Shown here piece after piece: positions 10,819-23,400 of a stretch of DNA of 64,000 nucleotides. The DNA comes from Neoechinorhynchus agilis. Taxonomy: Eukaryota; Acanthocephala. The position numbers and the translations under genes were made by a program. How positions within the stretch are numbered: position 1 is the first letter of the stretch; each line of letters begins with the position of its first letter. The notes beneath the pieces were generated by a model. The model did not search any database. It worked only from the letters and a program-made list of their open reading frames with translations, and was not told the origin of the DNA. The stretch covers positions 2,790,001 to 2,854,000 of the forward strand of contig CM121341.1 in NCBI GenBank assembly GCA_051530055.1. Direction: 5' to 3'.

Positions 10819-11095
10819 GTTCCGACGAGTTAGAGCAGTCGCCAGCTTCAGCGAGGAAAAGAAGCGGCAGAAGTACTCCTCGCTCGATGGACATCAATAT
10901 ATTTTCATCCCGGTTGCGGTGGAAACACTGGGATGTCTCGGAAAAGAAGCCGATTATTTCCTCTCACGACTGGGAGGGATGCTAAAACATGCCACCGGCG
11001 ATATGCGATCCAGCAGCTTCCTGTTGCAGCGAATCAGCGCGGCGATCCAACGCGGCAATGCCGCGGCCATCAGGGAAGCTGCCAAACAAACATAA
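10819..11095 (+). pseudogene. RT C-terminal endonuclease-like fragment (tandem copy 2)
   Basis: Same sequence as the fragment at 10085-10360, displaced by 735 bp, with one visible substitution near the end (AAIREAAKQT in place of AAIKEAAKQT). Confidence 0.75.
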
Positions 11096-11761
11096 CATTT
11101 GAAGACAACGAATTTTATGACGAGTAAGAGCGCTATCTCTAATTTCGATATTTTTCAATTTATAAAATTCTTAAAACACTGTCAGTAGACTTAAATGCAC
11201 AGGCAAACGAACGGTTTTGTCATAGAGATTTTGTTATCTTTTAATCACAAATTTAGGGTTACTAAATATAGAGAAAAATAATTTTCATACGGATTAAGTT
11301 CCTGGCAAAAAATCCTGCTCTCATATTAGTTTTCCTAATTTCTTATTTTCAACGCTTTTAGATGAAAATGCGCTTCTGATAGAATTTAGTTCTTTATGCG
11401 ACGTTTACGCTGCAGAATCACCTCTAAAGGATAGAAAAATTAAAAACTTTGTTAAACTGCCGAATTTCTTTTCTATGATTAATTTTCTTTATTTTTAATT
11501 TTGTTCAAGGAAATCGAAAGTTCTATTAGAAAAAGGTATATTTTCAAATTAGTTCCGACGAGTTAAGAAGAAGATTTGCTAAGTAATTTTCCATACCTTT
11601 TTTTCAAAGATATTTCGATATTTTTCAATTTATAAAATTCTTAAAACACTGTCAGTTGACTAATCACAAATTTAGGGTTACTAAATATAGAGAAAAATAA
11701 TTTTCATACGGATTAAGTTCCTGGCAAAAAATCCTGCTCTGATATTAGTTTTCCTAATTCC

Positions 11762-11806
11762 TTGTTCGAATTTCTTGTTCGAATTTCTTGTTCGAATTTC
11801 TTGACT
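11762..11806. repeat. Minisatellite, 14-bp unit, three copies
   Basis: The unit ttgttcgaatttc is repeated three times here; the right arm has one copy (29628-29642). Confidence 0.85.
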
Positions 11807-11965
11807 CATTCTTTTTGGCAGGTTCATTTTTTTCGTCTAACGTTTTTGCGTTCAATGAATAGTTGAACAATTTTCAAAGACTAAGGCAAATAAAGTTTCC
11901 CGAGTTCGTTCCATGTGCACCCGATTTAGTTCACTTTAAAGTTCTTTTTCACTCGAGAATTCTTT

Positions 11966-12574
11966 GTTTTTTAAAGTTCTTTTAAGTTTACGTTCAATTT
12001 GAGGTCAAAAAGCATTATTCTCGGTTTTATAAGTTTAATGAATCAGCTGGGTGAGCATTTTAATGTTGATTAGGCGAACTTCCGTAAGATACCAATATCA
12101 TTAATGGATAATCTCAGGCTGATATAAATAATAATTACAGAGAATTGTCGTCGGGGTAAATTTGATTCGAGTTTGGCGATGTATTTCCCTCGGATTGTTG
12201 TTGATCATTTACTTTAAAATATTTCGTAAGCTTTTTGCTTACCTCTTCAGTTATATCTACAAATTAAGCTAAAGTCAAAATTGAACTCTAGACGTGGATC
12301 CGCGAGTTCGCCAAGCGCCGTACCAACTGCGGTGATCTAGCGTTTTGGTTTTGTCAAGAATTTTCGAAAGTACTAGCGTATGATTCGTTTTGTCGTTAGT
12401 TATTAAAAGACGAAGATTGGGTGAAGACTTCTAAACAATAATTCTCTAAAATATTGGCATTTTGATATTGGCTGTTAAAGTATTGATCATCCACAATGAA
12501 CATTAATTGCTAAAGATGATACCATGGTATTTCTAATGGTCAAAGTGAGTTTTAATCAAAAAGAGATTAGCAGT
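11966..12574. other. Spacer downstream of the tubulin gene with a partial ~325-bp-family repeat
   Basis: No gene is visible. Positions 12420-12515 resemble the tandem repeat at 51020-52130: both contain aataattctctaa and ttgatattggctgttaaagt. Confidence 0.55.
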
Positions 12575-14591
12575 TCATTGAGAAGAATTCATTCCTGGTT
12601 CGGGCACAATTGTTCTATCTGGATCACCATAAATATTATCATCGTCAATATCGGCTGCTGCTCGATACTGACTGACCAGATCCTCACAAGAATCTATGAC
12701 CTCTTGAAAGAAATCCTCATGCATTCCTTCATTCACAAAAGACCACAAATGCGCTCGGTTTCTCAACAAAGTCCTCATAGCGAACATAAAGCGCATAAAA
12801 ACATCAACGATTCCTGTTTCATTTGATAACAAAAGAGCGGATTGGGCGAATCCAGAAGGTGGTACATTACACCTAACGATCGCACTACTATCAATGCATT
12901 GCGCAATATTGGAATCCATTCGATTAATGGATCGCAAAAACTCGTTGGTGGAAATATTGCCTCTTAAAATGAAAGCACTTGCTAAAGAATCACTTGGATA
13001 CAAGAAGTTATCTACATAAGTCATCATTGCTCGTCTGTTAAATAGTTCCAAAGTTACACTTTCGGGTGGACTGTAGTGGTAATGAGTGGTGTCGAGGTTT
13101 GGAACACAGCCACTTAATGGACTAAAAGTCGGTATTAGAAAGTTTAAAGGAGAATGTGAAGACATGGCTTCACATAGGCTTGTAAGGTTTAGATCGGTTG
13201 AACCCGTGAATCTGTCCATGCAGGTGAGATTGGACATTGCTAGAGATATTAGGTAATTAACGCTGTTAGATGGAAAGTATGCGTAAAATCGAGGAAAATT
13301 GTTTTAATTTAGAAATTTAAAGATCATAGGTTTCTTAAAAATTATTCGAAGGGGATGTATTTTTTTATTAATACTCTTTTCGGTGCTTCATTTGTAGATG
13401 AAAACGTGAAAGTGTACAAATAAAGTGAATTTGCGATATCGATCCGAGCAGAAACGAGGTAAAATTATACTCGCTCAAAATGATTGAAAAGAGTTGTATT
13501 TTTCCTAAGGATTTTATGGGGTTAAGACTCTGTTCTTTAGTAACTTAAAGGTCAGAAGTTATATACGGACAATAAATTTTAAAAACTTAAGATGAATCTG
13601 CAAAATAAATTTGAGCAACAACGGTTTTTTTTATAAGACGATCAGCACTTCAAGTGTATCTTTTAAACGAAATTTTTCTTCTTATTGTTTATGAGGACAT
13701 TTTGTAAAACTAAATAAAGAAAAAAGATTTTTGAATTCTTTAAGTTGATTTAAAATGTACTAATATCAAATAAATATAAAAAGACAAAGCGCATTTGGGA
13801 ATTTTTTTAGGTATGATTAACAGAAATATAAAATCCGCTCGAGTATGCAAACTTTCCACATAAAATCTGGTCTCAAATCGAGATCCTGCCTTTCGCAAAT
13901 ATTCAACAAAGTACTATTATCAAAAATAATCGAGCTTCCGACTCCGTCAAATTCTGTATTAAATATAAGTTCTGATAGAGTGAATACCGTATTGTAGCTG
14001 TCGAATGGGAGTTGTCCCATAAGAACGGACGGTAAAGCGGTCAAGGTTGTAATCGATTTTTCTGGATAACTAGTGCGAAGAAGTTCTAACAGAATGCCAG
14101 TTAAACCAGCACCACATCCACCGGCGGCTGAATGGATTACTTGAAAGCCTTGAATAGAATCGTTTCTTTCAAAATCCGATCTGATAATATCTGGAAAAGA
14201 TGAATATTATTAGTTGAAGGAGAAAACGGTGTCGATTGTACATACTTAGAGTTCGTTCTAGCAGAGGAGCAGCTTCACTGAAGTAGAGCCGGGCAAAATT
14301 ATCACTACCTCCCTCGTTTCCCATTATGCACCTATCAGCGGTATAAAGAGATCGACCCTGATCCAGAATGTTCTCAATTGGTGACCGGTCAGAATCTAAC
14401 AGGATCGCTCGAGGATTGAGTCGATTGTAAGTGTTTGTGTCAAATAAAGTATCGACGAATTGTAGCTGCTCGTTGGTACCCCTAAATCGACCATCGAGGC
14501 GAATTCCATGTTCAGCGCACATTAAACGCCAATACGCATCTCCAATTCGGTTACCAGCCTCGCCAACATTAATCGTTATCAGCTTAGACAT
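12575..14591 (-). CDS. Divergent tubulin (beta-like), three exons, 459 aa
   Basis: Exons 14591-14246, 14190-13822 and 13239-12575 join in phase to exactly 460 codons including the stop. Introns have GT-AG ends (GTATGT...TTTTCCAG, 55 bp; GTTAAT...CTCTAG, 582 bp). The N-terminus MSKLITINVGEAGNRIG matches the tubulin T1 loop, and LNPRAILLDSD, NFARLYF and the C-terminal VFMRFMFAMRTLLRNRAHLW follow the family in order. Length is close to the usual 440-450. The glycine-rich nucleotide loop, normally GGGTGSG, reads AGGCGAG, so the conserved Thr is Cys. The C-terminus (DIDDDNIYGD...) lacks the long Glu tail. Beta-like spacing is clearest; epsilon or delta identity was considered and seems less likely. 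It probably joins microtubules in a specialised cell type (inference). Confidence 0.85.
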
Positions 14592-14882
14592 TATTCAACC
14601 AGACACTTTTACTCTTTCACATGGCTAAACGGTTGCCTAGGAAACATCAAATAATTTTTGCTTTCAAATCAATTCTAAAAATTGTGCTATTTTTTTGTGC
14701 ATATAAAAAATGATTGGGATTAATCGATTTTTAATTTAGGTGATTAGTTGGAAAAAGGTTAAAATTGAAGGCAAATTGTATCATTTTTCTGAAAATAAAG
14801 GAGAAACAAGATTTTAGGTTAATTTTTTGATTTCCTTTTAATAACCTATAAATTTTTTTTAGAGATTAGTTTTATTAGGACA

Positions 14883-15370
14883 TTGGCAGCGTTCCCACGC
14901 TGGACCGCCAGACTCAAGTTTTGTCGCAAGAAAGTGATTGACTGCAGCTCTTTCGTCACACTCGCGATACGTCGCCCAGTTCAATCACGAATTCCGCTGC
15001 GGCCTATCCAAATGCCCCGTAAGTCTCGACTCCGAAGGGCAGGAACAAAAACTGAGAGGCTAACTCATGATACTTTGCGGTCTTACGTTCCTCCGCTCTC
15101 GTTGCCGCGGCTCCTGTGCCTAATTTAGCGGTCGTTTGCCACGTGACCAGGGAAAGACGGTTACCCCGTCAGGACGTTTCCCGTCTGAACGGCAGAGATT
15201 ATTTGGCTCCAGGATGCAGGATTTCAGCATGGCGGGGAAAACGTCCTGCGAACCACTTACATGAGAGATTGCGTTGTCCCTTGTTGTCCACCGTGACACC
15301 ACATCGACATTTATTAGCGACGCAAAAAGCAATACGGAAGGTCTCATCACCCAGCAAAGTGCCCAAATTT
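14883..15370 (-). pseudogene. RT C-terminal endonuclease-like fossil (second copy)
   Basis: Same decayed family-C C-terminus as at 2500-2990, with SDGKRPDGVTVFPW on the minus strand. Confidence 0.7.
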
Positions 15371-15763
15371 GAGGATGGTATCCAGATTCTTTGGTCGAAA
15401 ATATTTTGCTACTAAACCAATAAAATGCTCAAATATGTTGAAAAAGGGAAATCACAACACATTTAAAATACCATCAATCGATTAAAAAAAAGAAAGTTTA
15501 TTCCATAAATCGATTAAAAACAAAATGGACCTAGCGATTTGCTGCAATTATTTATTACACCGTATTTTTAATTAAATAAAGTCTCATGCAAACATTGCGT
15601 TTTAATTTTAAAAAATTAGTTCGTACATACACTTTTGTCGGCTTATAAACTAAGATTTTCTCATATAAATATGTAATCTCGCACGTAAAAGCATTTTGGA
15701 CTCATACGACAGAACGTGGATGTTAAGTAATTTAGTTGTTGTATTCTTAATTTCTACGTTAAA

Positions 15764-15937
15764 ATGAACGTTTCTGATAAAATCGATAAAGATAAGCTAC
15801 CAAAAGATGGAAGCGAAAAGCAATCATCAACGGAGAACAACGAAAAAACAATGATTTTCAAGGGATCAAATTTGAATGAAATTCCTGGCTACATCGGACT
15901 TGAACGTGTTTGTGTCAAGCGAAAAGTTAAAAAATAA
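15764..15937 (+). CDS. Small ORF, 57 aa, unknown function (second copy)
   Basis: Identical frame to 3386-3559: ATG, 57 codons, TAA; Lys/Asp/Glu-rich with a basic VKRKVKK end. Here it lies upstream of the complete tubulin gene and on the opposite strand, leaving about 1.2 kb between the two starts. It is below the size usually trusted. Confidence 0.4.
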   Translation: MNVSDKIDKDKLPKDGSEKQSSTENNEKTMIFKGSNLNEIPGYIGLERVCVKRKVKK

Positions 15938-16839
15938 CACGATTTGACCGTTGTTTTAACAGAATTCTATTTGTGATCGAGAAATGGGTGGAAGGCTACG
16001 ACGAGTCTTTTTTAATCCAAATATTCGGCTAAATTGTTGAGTGTGGATTTTTTTAGCAGCTTTCCTCGACGCTTTGTGAACAAAGATCTTTTGACCTCAC
16101 CAAATAAGCATTTCAAATGTAAACTTTTCCAACCCCGCCGTCTTTATAAATTAATATTTTCAAAGAATTTATAAGATTTCCGTGTTAGATTTTCTGTCCT
16201 AAATACCCTTTCAAACAGTCTTAAATTCGAAATGTTAACCTTTTAATGCGTGGATCTCTAAATATCATAATGAATTTCAAACTCCCAGAAGGTACTCTTG
16301 TTTTAAATCGCGGAATATCCGGGATAAAAGACATAAGACAAAACAGAGATATTTTTAAGCCAAATTAAAAATGCTCAAGGCATATTTTTTTCATTAGTCG
16401 AAACATCGAAATATCTTTAAGATCGCAATTCCATAAATTTGCAACGTTTTAAAAATTCACTCAGACTTATTGTGTTTAGACAACAGATCTGCATAATCTT
16501 TTAAAATAGTGCTTCAGTAACTCTCACTGCTTCCATTATGTCTCTGTTCTTGGCCATAAAATATTATTAATTAGAAAGCCCCATTTATTTCAACCGTGAA
16601 CTCCGATTTCTAAAAAGATTTGTTTGAAGATTGAATTGTTCATATTTTGGTTGTTTTCCGTTTGAAGAAAAATGAAAATGATTTTATTTTAAAACCCGAT
16701 TGATTTCGGAAGCACAATCTTGTACGCCTTTATATCAAGGTTGCTTTTAAGTTTAGCTTACACATTAAGCAAAATCACTAGGTTAAAAATCATTTTATTG
16801 TACTGAAATATTTTGAAAGAGGAAACCTCGACTTATCAC

Positions 16840-17015
16840 TCATCACTAACAAAAAAATTCAGACAACCAATAAGGAAGATTTCACTAACAAAAAAATTCA
16901 GACAACCAATAAGGAAGATTTCACTAACAAAAAAATTCAGACAACCAATAAGGAAGATTTCACTAACACAAAAAATTCAGACAAACCAATAAAACAGGAT
17001 TTATCACTAACAAAA
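16840..17015. repeat. Tandem repeat, ~39-bp unit (second copy)
   Basis: Same array as 4463-4640. Confidence 0.9.
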
Positions 17016-17427
17016 AAGGATTTCTCAGCAACCGCCAAAAAAGATCCAGTCTCAATCCCAACTCCCGGGATCGTCCTGCCGCTCGCTCACGCTTGTTATC
17101 CCAACCGCGTTCGATGCGGAGGTTTTGATCTGCTTCCTTCCGGACCTGGACCGTTTCACCTCTCTTTACTCCACCTGGACTCGGAGCGTCCGCCCTTTGC
17201 CCATGTGGACACCGGACCAATTGTGGGCACGCGATCAACACTGCAGCAGGAGATTGAACCGAGGTTGGACTTAATTCTGAACCTTAGCGCCGCGCATGCA
17301 GTTACAGACGGTTGCTAACCATCCCGCTGAGATGTAAGGAAAAAGAGATTATGTGTAGCACAAAGAATGCGATCTTATACAAAAAATGTGTTGTTAGCTG
17401 CTTTTCGTTTTGCTTGCAGGCTGAAAG

Positions 17428-19900
17428 CTTTGCTTTTAGGACTCGAACCAGGGAACCTTACGAATATTTTTCAAATTAATGAATTTGGCTAAAAATTAAA
17501 CAATGATTTTAAACACCTCTAACGAATAGTACTTTTATTTTTGTTTTAAAATAAAACGCTTACCATATATCGTTTTACGTTTACAGAGCGCGTGTATCGG
17601 AAATTCACGCTCATCTAAAGAAATTTTGTACTTTTCAAAAACATGACTTCAATTACTGATCGAACTGTGGTGGATCATTATCGCTGTATCTGTCCGGTAA
17701 AACCGATATTTTAAATTTTTGAAGTATTTTTTAAATTGGGCTAAATGAAGAAAATCACTGAATAAAACAAAATTGTTCATTTCGGTGTTTAAAAAAGAAT
17801 TTATTTTAACTTTGTTGCTGTGATCGATAACAAAAACAATGGTATTTAATTTTCAGTGAGCCGTTTAAAATTTCAATTCGCATTGCAAATCTCTTCAAAG
17901 TGCAGTTTGCATGAGCCGCGAAGTTTTAAATCGATTAATTAAACAATGATCAGCTAAATTTAATTTGATAAAAGTGGAAAGCGAATGTTAGTGGCAATCT
18001 CTTTGAATGGCGGGGACAATTATATTTTTAATGTGTTTTTTTCGGAAAGGAATTTTTTTACGAACCTTCAAAATTCGTACAAATTTACAGTGCAATTTAG
18101 TAAAATAATCAAAAAAACCCGATTGTTTAGCAAAAATCTTTTTTTACGAATAAGATTCTCTGATTTAAGCGCTTCGAATTTTTTTTAAAGAGTCTACTTC
18201 AACAAAAATTATAACTCTAATCTATTAATATTTATGTGAAATTGTGACCATTAAAGCTCAGATGCACAATTTTTCATTTTAAGGTTTAAATTAAAACAAA
18301 AATCCAATAATTCTCGCTGTGATCTTTAATAAAGACAATTGCGTGTGTTTCGCCTGTCTATATTGCGACATACGCATCCATTTTAACAATTGAATCAGTA
18401 TCATCGGGGGAAATGCCTTGTCCTATCTCAAGAACCTGACACTTTGGCATCCATCCTCGTACATACAGAACGCAAGGAATCGAATCCTCGAGCATACAAT
18501 CTCATTCGCTGCAATTTCCGGAAAAGCACAAAACCCATTTAGGCTTTTTCATCTTGTATCGACCGGGCAATAACGAAGCAAGCTCCTTTAGTTGATAACC
18601 ACCACTATTGCGCATGCGAAACTAGTCCATTAGCAGCACTACGAAGAGAAAAAAAGAGAAGGAGATGGAAATATGGACTGAATTTTAAATGCGCGTGTGA
18701 CTCCATCGCGGGTGCTTGAGTTTGCATAATCAGACTGTGTTTAATTCGAAAAGGTATTTAATGCAGAGTTGTGGGGAAACCGAAACACACAAACACAACC
18801 GCTCTCGACTGCTGCTTTCGAGTGATCTCCTTTATTCTGGAAGCGAGCAAAAATTTTGAATGTGAGTATACAATGAGAGCGCAGGTTAAACAATGAACCT
18901 ATGGAAAGGTTCATACAGAATTTAACCGGCGCTTTTTCATGAAATGATTTAAATCTTTTCTTGCTCTGAAATTGAATAAACTTTATTTCCCTAGAATTCT
19001 TTACACAAATGATACTTTCTTAAAGTACAAAACAATTTTGGATTATTGTGGCCTTTGAGAAACTAGAATCACGGTTTTATTGATTTAAAAATTAAAGTTT
19101 CAAAGATCTAGCAACCGATTTTTTTCATGAAATGATTTAAATCTTTTCTTGCTCTGAAATCAAAATTAATACTCTTGAAGTACAAGGAAAACAGTTTTGG
19201 ATTATTGTGGCCTTTAGAAATTCAAATCACGGTTTTATTGATTTAAAAATAAAAGTTTCAAAGCTCTAGAAAAAATTTCTGAAGTCAAAATTAAGGATGT
19301 GAGCTTCGAGAAAAACCCACATTTCTAAAGTTTTAAACTCATATTCTTTTGGTTTTGTTGACAATTTCTGAAAATTGCTTTTACTGGAAGATAACTCAAT
19401 GTTATTATTTTGGTGATAATAATCCCGGTAATAGTACATTTGATTTTGATTTATTGGAAATATTTCGTGAGGAGATCTCGCCTCATCAGTTGTGCTACTA
19501 CCGGGATTATTATCACCAAAATAATACTTTGATTAATCCGAAGGATTTTTAATCAATCTATTTATCAAAATCTTGAAGGAAAACTTCATCCGGCAAAAAA
19601 TGCGTAGCTGTCCTCGTTCCTAGAATCTTTTTAAAAAATTGATACTTTCTGAAGTAAAAGTGAAATGGTTTTTGAGGATCATTGCCGAAAAAAAAGGCTA
19701 GAACAATTCATTCCAAAATGCGAATTTTAACGTCATCGATTGCAAATTCCCAAAAATGTTCTAAAGTTCTACATAGCTAATTTTAGCTTTTCTTTTAAAT
19801 TGAACCTTTTCACTGAACGCCGCTTTTTTTAAATAAAAACCTCATAATCGCCTCATTACGTCATCAATGACCGCGCCATCTTTTTGCGTGTCGTACGTGC
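17428..19900. other. Long non-coding stretch upstream of the filament gene
   Basis: I find no convincing gene here. Frames are short and AT-rich. Two related ~170-bp blocks occur at about 18930-19100 and 19120-19265 (shared catgaaatgatttaaatctt and attattgtggccttt), a local duplication. A foldback element follows at 19402-19528. An NRF1-like word, tgcgcatgcg, is at 18609-18618; one word is weak evidence. Confidence 0.5.
19402..19528. repeat. Foldback (MITE-like) element
   Basis: Left arm 19402-19430 (ttattttggtgataataatc plus ccggta) pairs with right arm 19497-19528 (ccgggattattatcaccaaa plus ataat), giving a stem of about 28 bp around a ~65-base loop. The loop word atatttcgtgagga resembles atatttcgcgagga in the element at 59815-60070. 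Confidence 0.7.
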
Positions 19901-19920
19901 CCTTGGCACTGCATTCTCTT

Positions 19921-19926
19921 TATAAG
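19921..19926 (+). promoter_or_regulatory. Possible TATA box of the filament gene
   Basis: TATAAG sits about 30 bp before a GC-rich stretch and 520 bp before the ATG at 20443. The intervening sequence would be a long 5' leader or hold an intron. This is based only on the motif. Confidence 0.3.
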
Positions 19927-20442
19927 TGGACTTGTGCGCGCGCCGCCTCCCATCTCGTTTTTGTGCTCCATCGATGAATTCAAGCGTTTTCACTTTATTA
20001 AAACTTTTATAGTGGCTCCATCACGATTAAGCTAGTCGCTGTCTTAGATTAAATCTTCCATAAACAATAACTCTTTCCCATGAGACGTGAGATTTCTATT
20101 CGGCAATGGTTTCATATCGACGTTTCCTTTATTTTTGCATTAGTCGAAATTGTGTCCTTTCGACTTTCTCTCTTATAAATCGTCTTAAAAATCGCATTTG
20201 TTAAGCAAATTCTGCGTGAAGATTGTCGGTTGCCTTTAGGCTTTAATCGATTTTTGTCTTTTAGTCGTTTTTCGGACAAGTTTTATCGATTTCCGCCTCC
20301 TTCCATTCAACAAAAAGCGGAGTGCATTCTATCGATCCATGCAACTCACAGAACTTCTTTATAATCAAAATTTTTAGACAGAGAACTTAGTCGCACACTC
20401 ACGTACAACAAAGCACTTTCGTTTGTCTCTAATAAAGAAGTA

Positions 20443-23400
20443 ATGCCGCCAGAATCTACCATCTCCACCACTGCTGCTGCTGCTGGCACTGAGGATAAAC
20501 CACGGTATCGTAGTGCAATTGGACCTCGTTCATCGAGTACAAGTACACGTCTTCGAGGAATCATCAATCCAACTTCATCCACAATATCTACATTCTCAAC
20601 TTCATTCGTTATGCCTCCTCCGTCGGCCACGTCCACTGCGTCGCTCGTTCGAAGTACTCGTGAACGTGAACGCCGAGAACTCGTTGAACTCAATGATCGG
20701 TTCGCGAACTATGTCGAACGTGTTCGATTTCTTGAGGCTCAAAATAAAAAACTTAAAATGGAAGCTGAAGGTCTTCGTAAACAATTAGACTCTAATGGCG
20801 CTGGTAGTGGTCTTAGTCGTCTGCGGGAAATGTACGAGACTGAATTAAAAGAAGCCCGAGCCTTAGTGGATGAAACAGCTCGTCAAAAAAACGATGTAGA
20901 ACTTCGACTACGAAAAATTGAAGATGAAGGTGCTGATTTACGTGATCAACTTGAAAGTCTTCGGTTGGTAAGGTCAGGTGAACGAAAGAGTATCGATAGT
21001 CTTAGTCGCCAAGTGGCTGATAATGAAGCTGAACTTGGTCTTTTACATCGTCGAATTAAAGATACAGATGATGAATATCGCCGTCAAAAAGCTGAGAATC
21101 AAAAGTTAACTGCACAAATTCAGTCTGTGATGAATGAACTATATCAGGAAACCGCTCTTAAATTAGAACTCCAGAATGAAAAACAGAGCTTGGAAGAGGA
21201 ACTTAGTTTTCTAAAACAAATCCACGCTCAAGAGATTGAAGAGATCAATAGTATCAATCAGAGCGCTGATCAAGGTTTAGATCCCTCGTTATTTTTTAAG
21301 CATGAACTTGCGAATGCTATCCGAGACATTCGCGACGAATATGAGACTCTTAATCAACAGCAAAAGCAAGAGCTTGAAGGCTGGTATCGACTAAAAGTCA
21401 CGGAAGCCGTTCAAGAGATGCAAGCTCGTCGTCCGACTGAATCACCGATTTCTCGTTTAAGAGATGAAGAGGAATTAAGGCAATTGAGGGAACAAGTTAC
21501 AAATTCACGTAAGGATGCTGGACAACTTCGCACAAAGAACAAAGATCTTTTGGCACGTGTGAGTGATCTTGAAAGCGTAGTCAATCAGGAAAGACGCCAA
21601 GGTCAAAGAGACCGGGATGAACGTGACCGTGAGATCATGGATCTTCGCGCAAAGTTTGAGCAGGTCTTGGCTGAATACGACGATCTTGTGTCGTCCAAAA
21701 CCACACTTGATACTGAAATCGCCGTTTATCGAAAACTTTTGGAGAGCGAGGAACATCGAAATCGGTCGCCGTTTGAGATTGATCGTCAACCATCGTCTCC
21801 ACCACCACCACCACCGCCGCCTCAACCCACAGAAATGTATCCCAGCCAGGAAAGCATTGACGGCGCATTTGAAAGCGTCGTTGAAGCTTCCGTTGAACGC
21901 AGCGAAGATCATCAGAAACCACCAAAGGAACCTGTGACTTCGGTAGCATCAAGCAGTAGTGGTGAGTCGAATTTGTAGTTTTTAAACGTTAATGGCTTGC
22001 ATGTTTTCGTTGTCTTCTCTTCGTTGTTAAATCGTGCTTCGTTTTGTTTAATTTAAAAGCACACTAAAGTTTATTGTTTTTCTTAAAAATGATTTAGAAG
22101 AGCGAATTCAAGATGAAGATGAAGACAAACGACAGAGAAAAGTTCATTTTGATTCTAATGTTCAGCTGCATGGATCGGAGGAATCAATTGGTTCATTTGT
22201 AACAAATGAACAGAGTGTAAAAGAGGAGGAATCTAAATCAGAGAGCACTTCTGATCAGAAAGAGGACGTATCCGAATTGGTCAATATTGTAAAGGATTTC
22301 GGTCTTTTTTCACAAGAAAAAGATACTACGCAGCAAATAGTTAATCAGCAGATTTTGTATAACGTAACCGTGGCTCAAAAGAAGGTATCATTGGTGGTGA
22401 GGCAAGCGCGTAACTTGAATCTTCCTCGTGCTGGTGCATTGTGGGGCCTTTATGTTCGTTGTATAGTTCCAAGGAATAATAGAAAACCTATAAGACAAAA
22501 GTCTCATAGTGTTGATGCAAGTGAAGATCCAATTTGGAATACCTTGTTTGAATTTACCTACGATCCGGTGGTGAATAGCACAGTGGTTTTCGACGGTCAT
22601 TGCGTTTGATTTCTAAAAAAATGACCATCGATGATTTAGATGTTCAATTGGCGGTGAAAGCTACTGCAAGTGGACGCATCGGTCGTGTTTTCCTGCTCGG
22701 TTCAGTTCGTCTCAACAAAGACGATTTATTCGCTGAACCACTTGGTCAAGATAGATGGATTGACCTTCATAAGGCCTCTACCGCAGCATCTACGAGTGCG
22801 AGTTCGTCATCGTCGTCAAACGAAAGCTCAGAGGACAGTGGAGTAAAGAAGTAAAGTTTAAAGTCTACCACACACCAAGTATTGAATTTTTTATGTATCC
22901 GAAACGCGCACACCAAATTGATGAGGCATATTGCTGCATGAGTATTTTTTGATCTTGTCTTTTGTGACACAATTAGATTATTTGTAGAGCAGTCTTTGAT
23001 CTACTGCACGATCTTTTCTCTCTCTTAAATTACAAACCTAATAAATCCGGTACTTTTTGAAAACATGCAAATCATTGGAAAATCGCTTTTTTGTCGATAT
23101 GCAATATCGATTCACACGTATAAATTTAGGCATTTCAAGTTATCTGCCAGAAGATAATCGATTGCGTCGGCATACGTCAAGTCTTGTTAAATCACAACAT
23201 TACCCAGGTGAGTGTTCTTTAGTTCCAATATCCAGGAAAGGGGTGTCCGCTTTGTCTACTTGCTCAAAAGATACTATGGAGCAATTATTAGGAACAAAAG
23301 AAACGTTTAAAGTCTCAGTCAATTTTGATGGAACTGATGTTAGTCTCCAGCAATTGAAGTCTGTTCTTATCATTAAACAAAACCCAGACATTGGATATGG

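Larger units (their letters stand above)
9880..11760. repeat. Tandem triplication of a ~735-bp unit
   Basis: The unit starting near 9885 (ttttcaacgcttttagatga) repeats near 10613 and again near 11346. The first two copies are nearly identical and each carries the RT C-terminus; the third lacks that coding part. The right arm has a single copy (29640-30145, reversed). Confidence 0.9.
5190..11965. repeat. Left arm of a large mosaic inverted duplication (partner 29467-37560)
   Basis: Four blocks match the right arm in reverse complement: 5190-7140 to 34180-36180, 7140-7990 to 36610-37440, 8160-9840 to 32260-33920, and 10085-11965 to 29467-30145. The RT body at 30145-32260 is missing here, and the first two blocks are in a different order from the right arm. 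The arms are about 17 kb apart. Sequence identity is very high throughout. Confidence 0.9.
14001..17427. repeat. Direct segmental duplication, copy 2 (partner 1669-5049)
   Basis: Second copy, here continuous with the complete tubulin gene, which suggests that this is the source locus and that 1669-5049 is the derived copy. Confidence 0.93.

Noticed and set aside
17450-17475. B-box-like ggttcgagtcc on the minus strand
   Set aside because: No A box at a suitable distance and no T-stem pairing.
17642-17700. Possible first exon MTSITDRTVVDHYRCICP followed by GTAAAA
   Set aside because: No convincing second exon: the nearest acceptor gives a stop at once or within about 20 codons.
17985-18188. 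67-aa ORF
   Set aside because: AT-rich, Phe/Asn/Lys composition expected by chance.
23200-23225. Perfect splice donor (CCAG then GTGAGT) inside the acidic exon of the filament gene
   Set aside because: The frame stays open for 1.6 kb beyond it and joins the lamin tail in phase; at most an alternative site.
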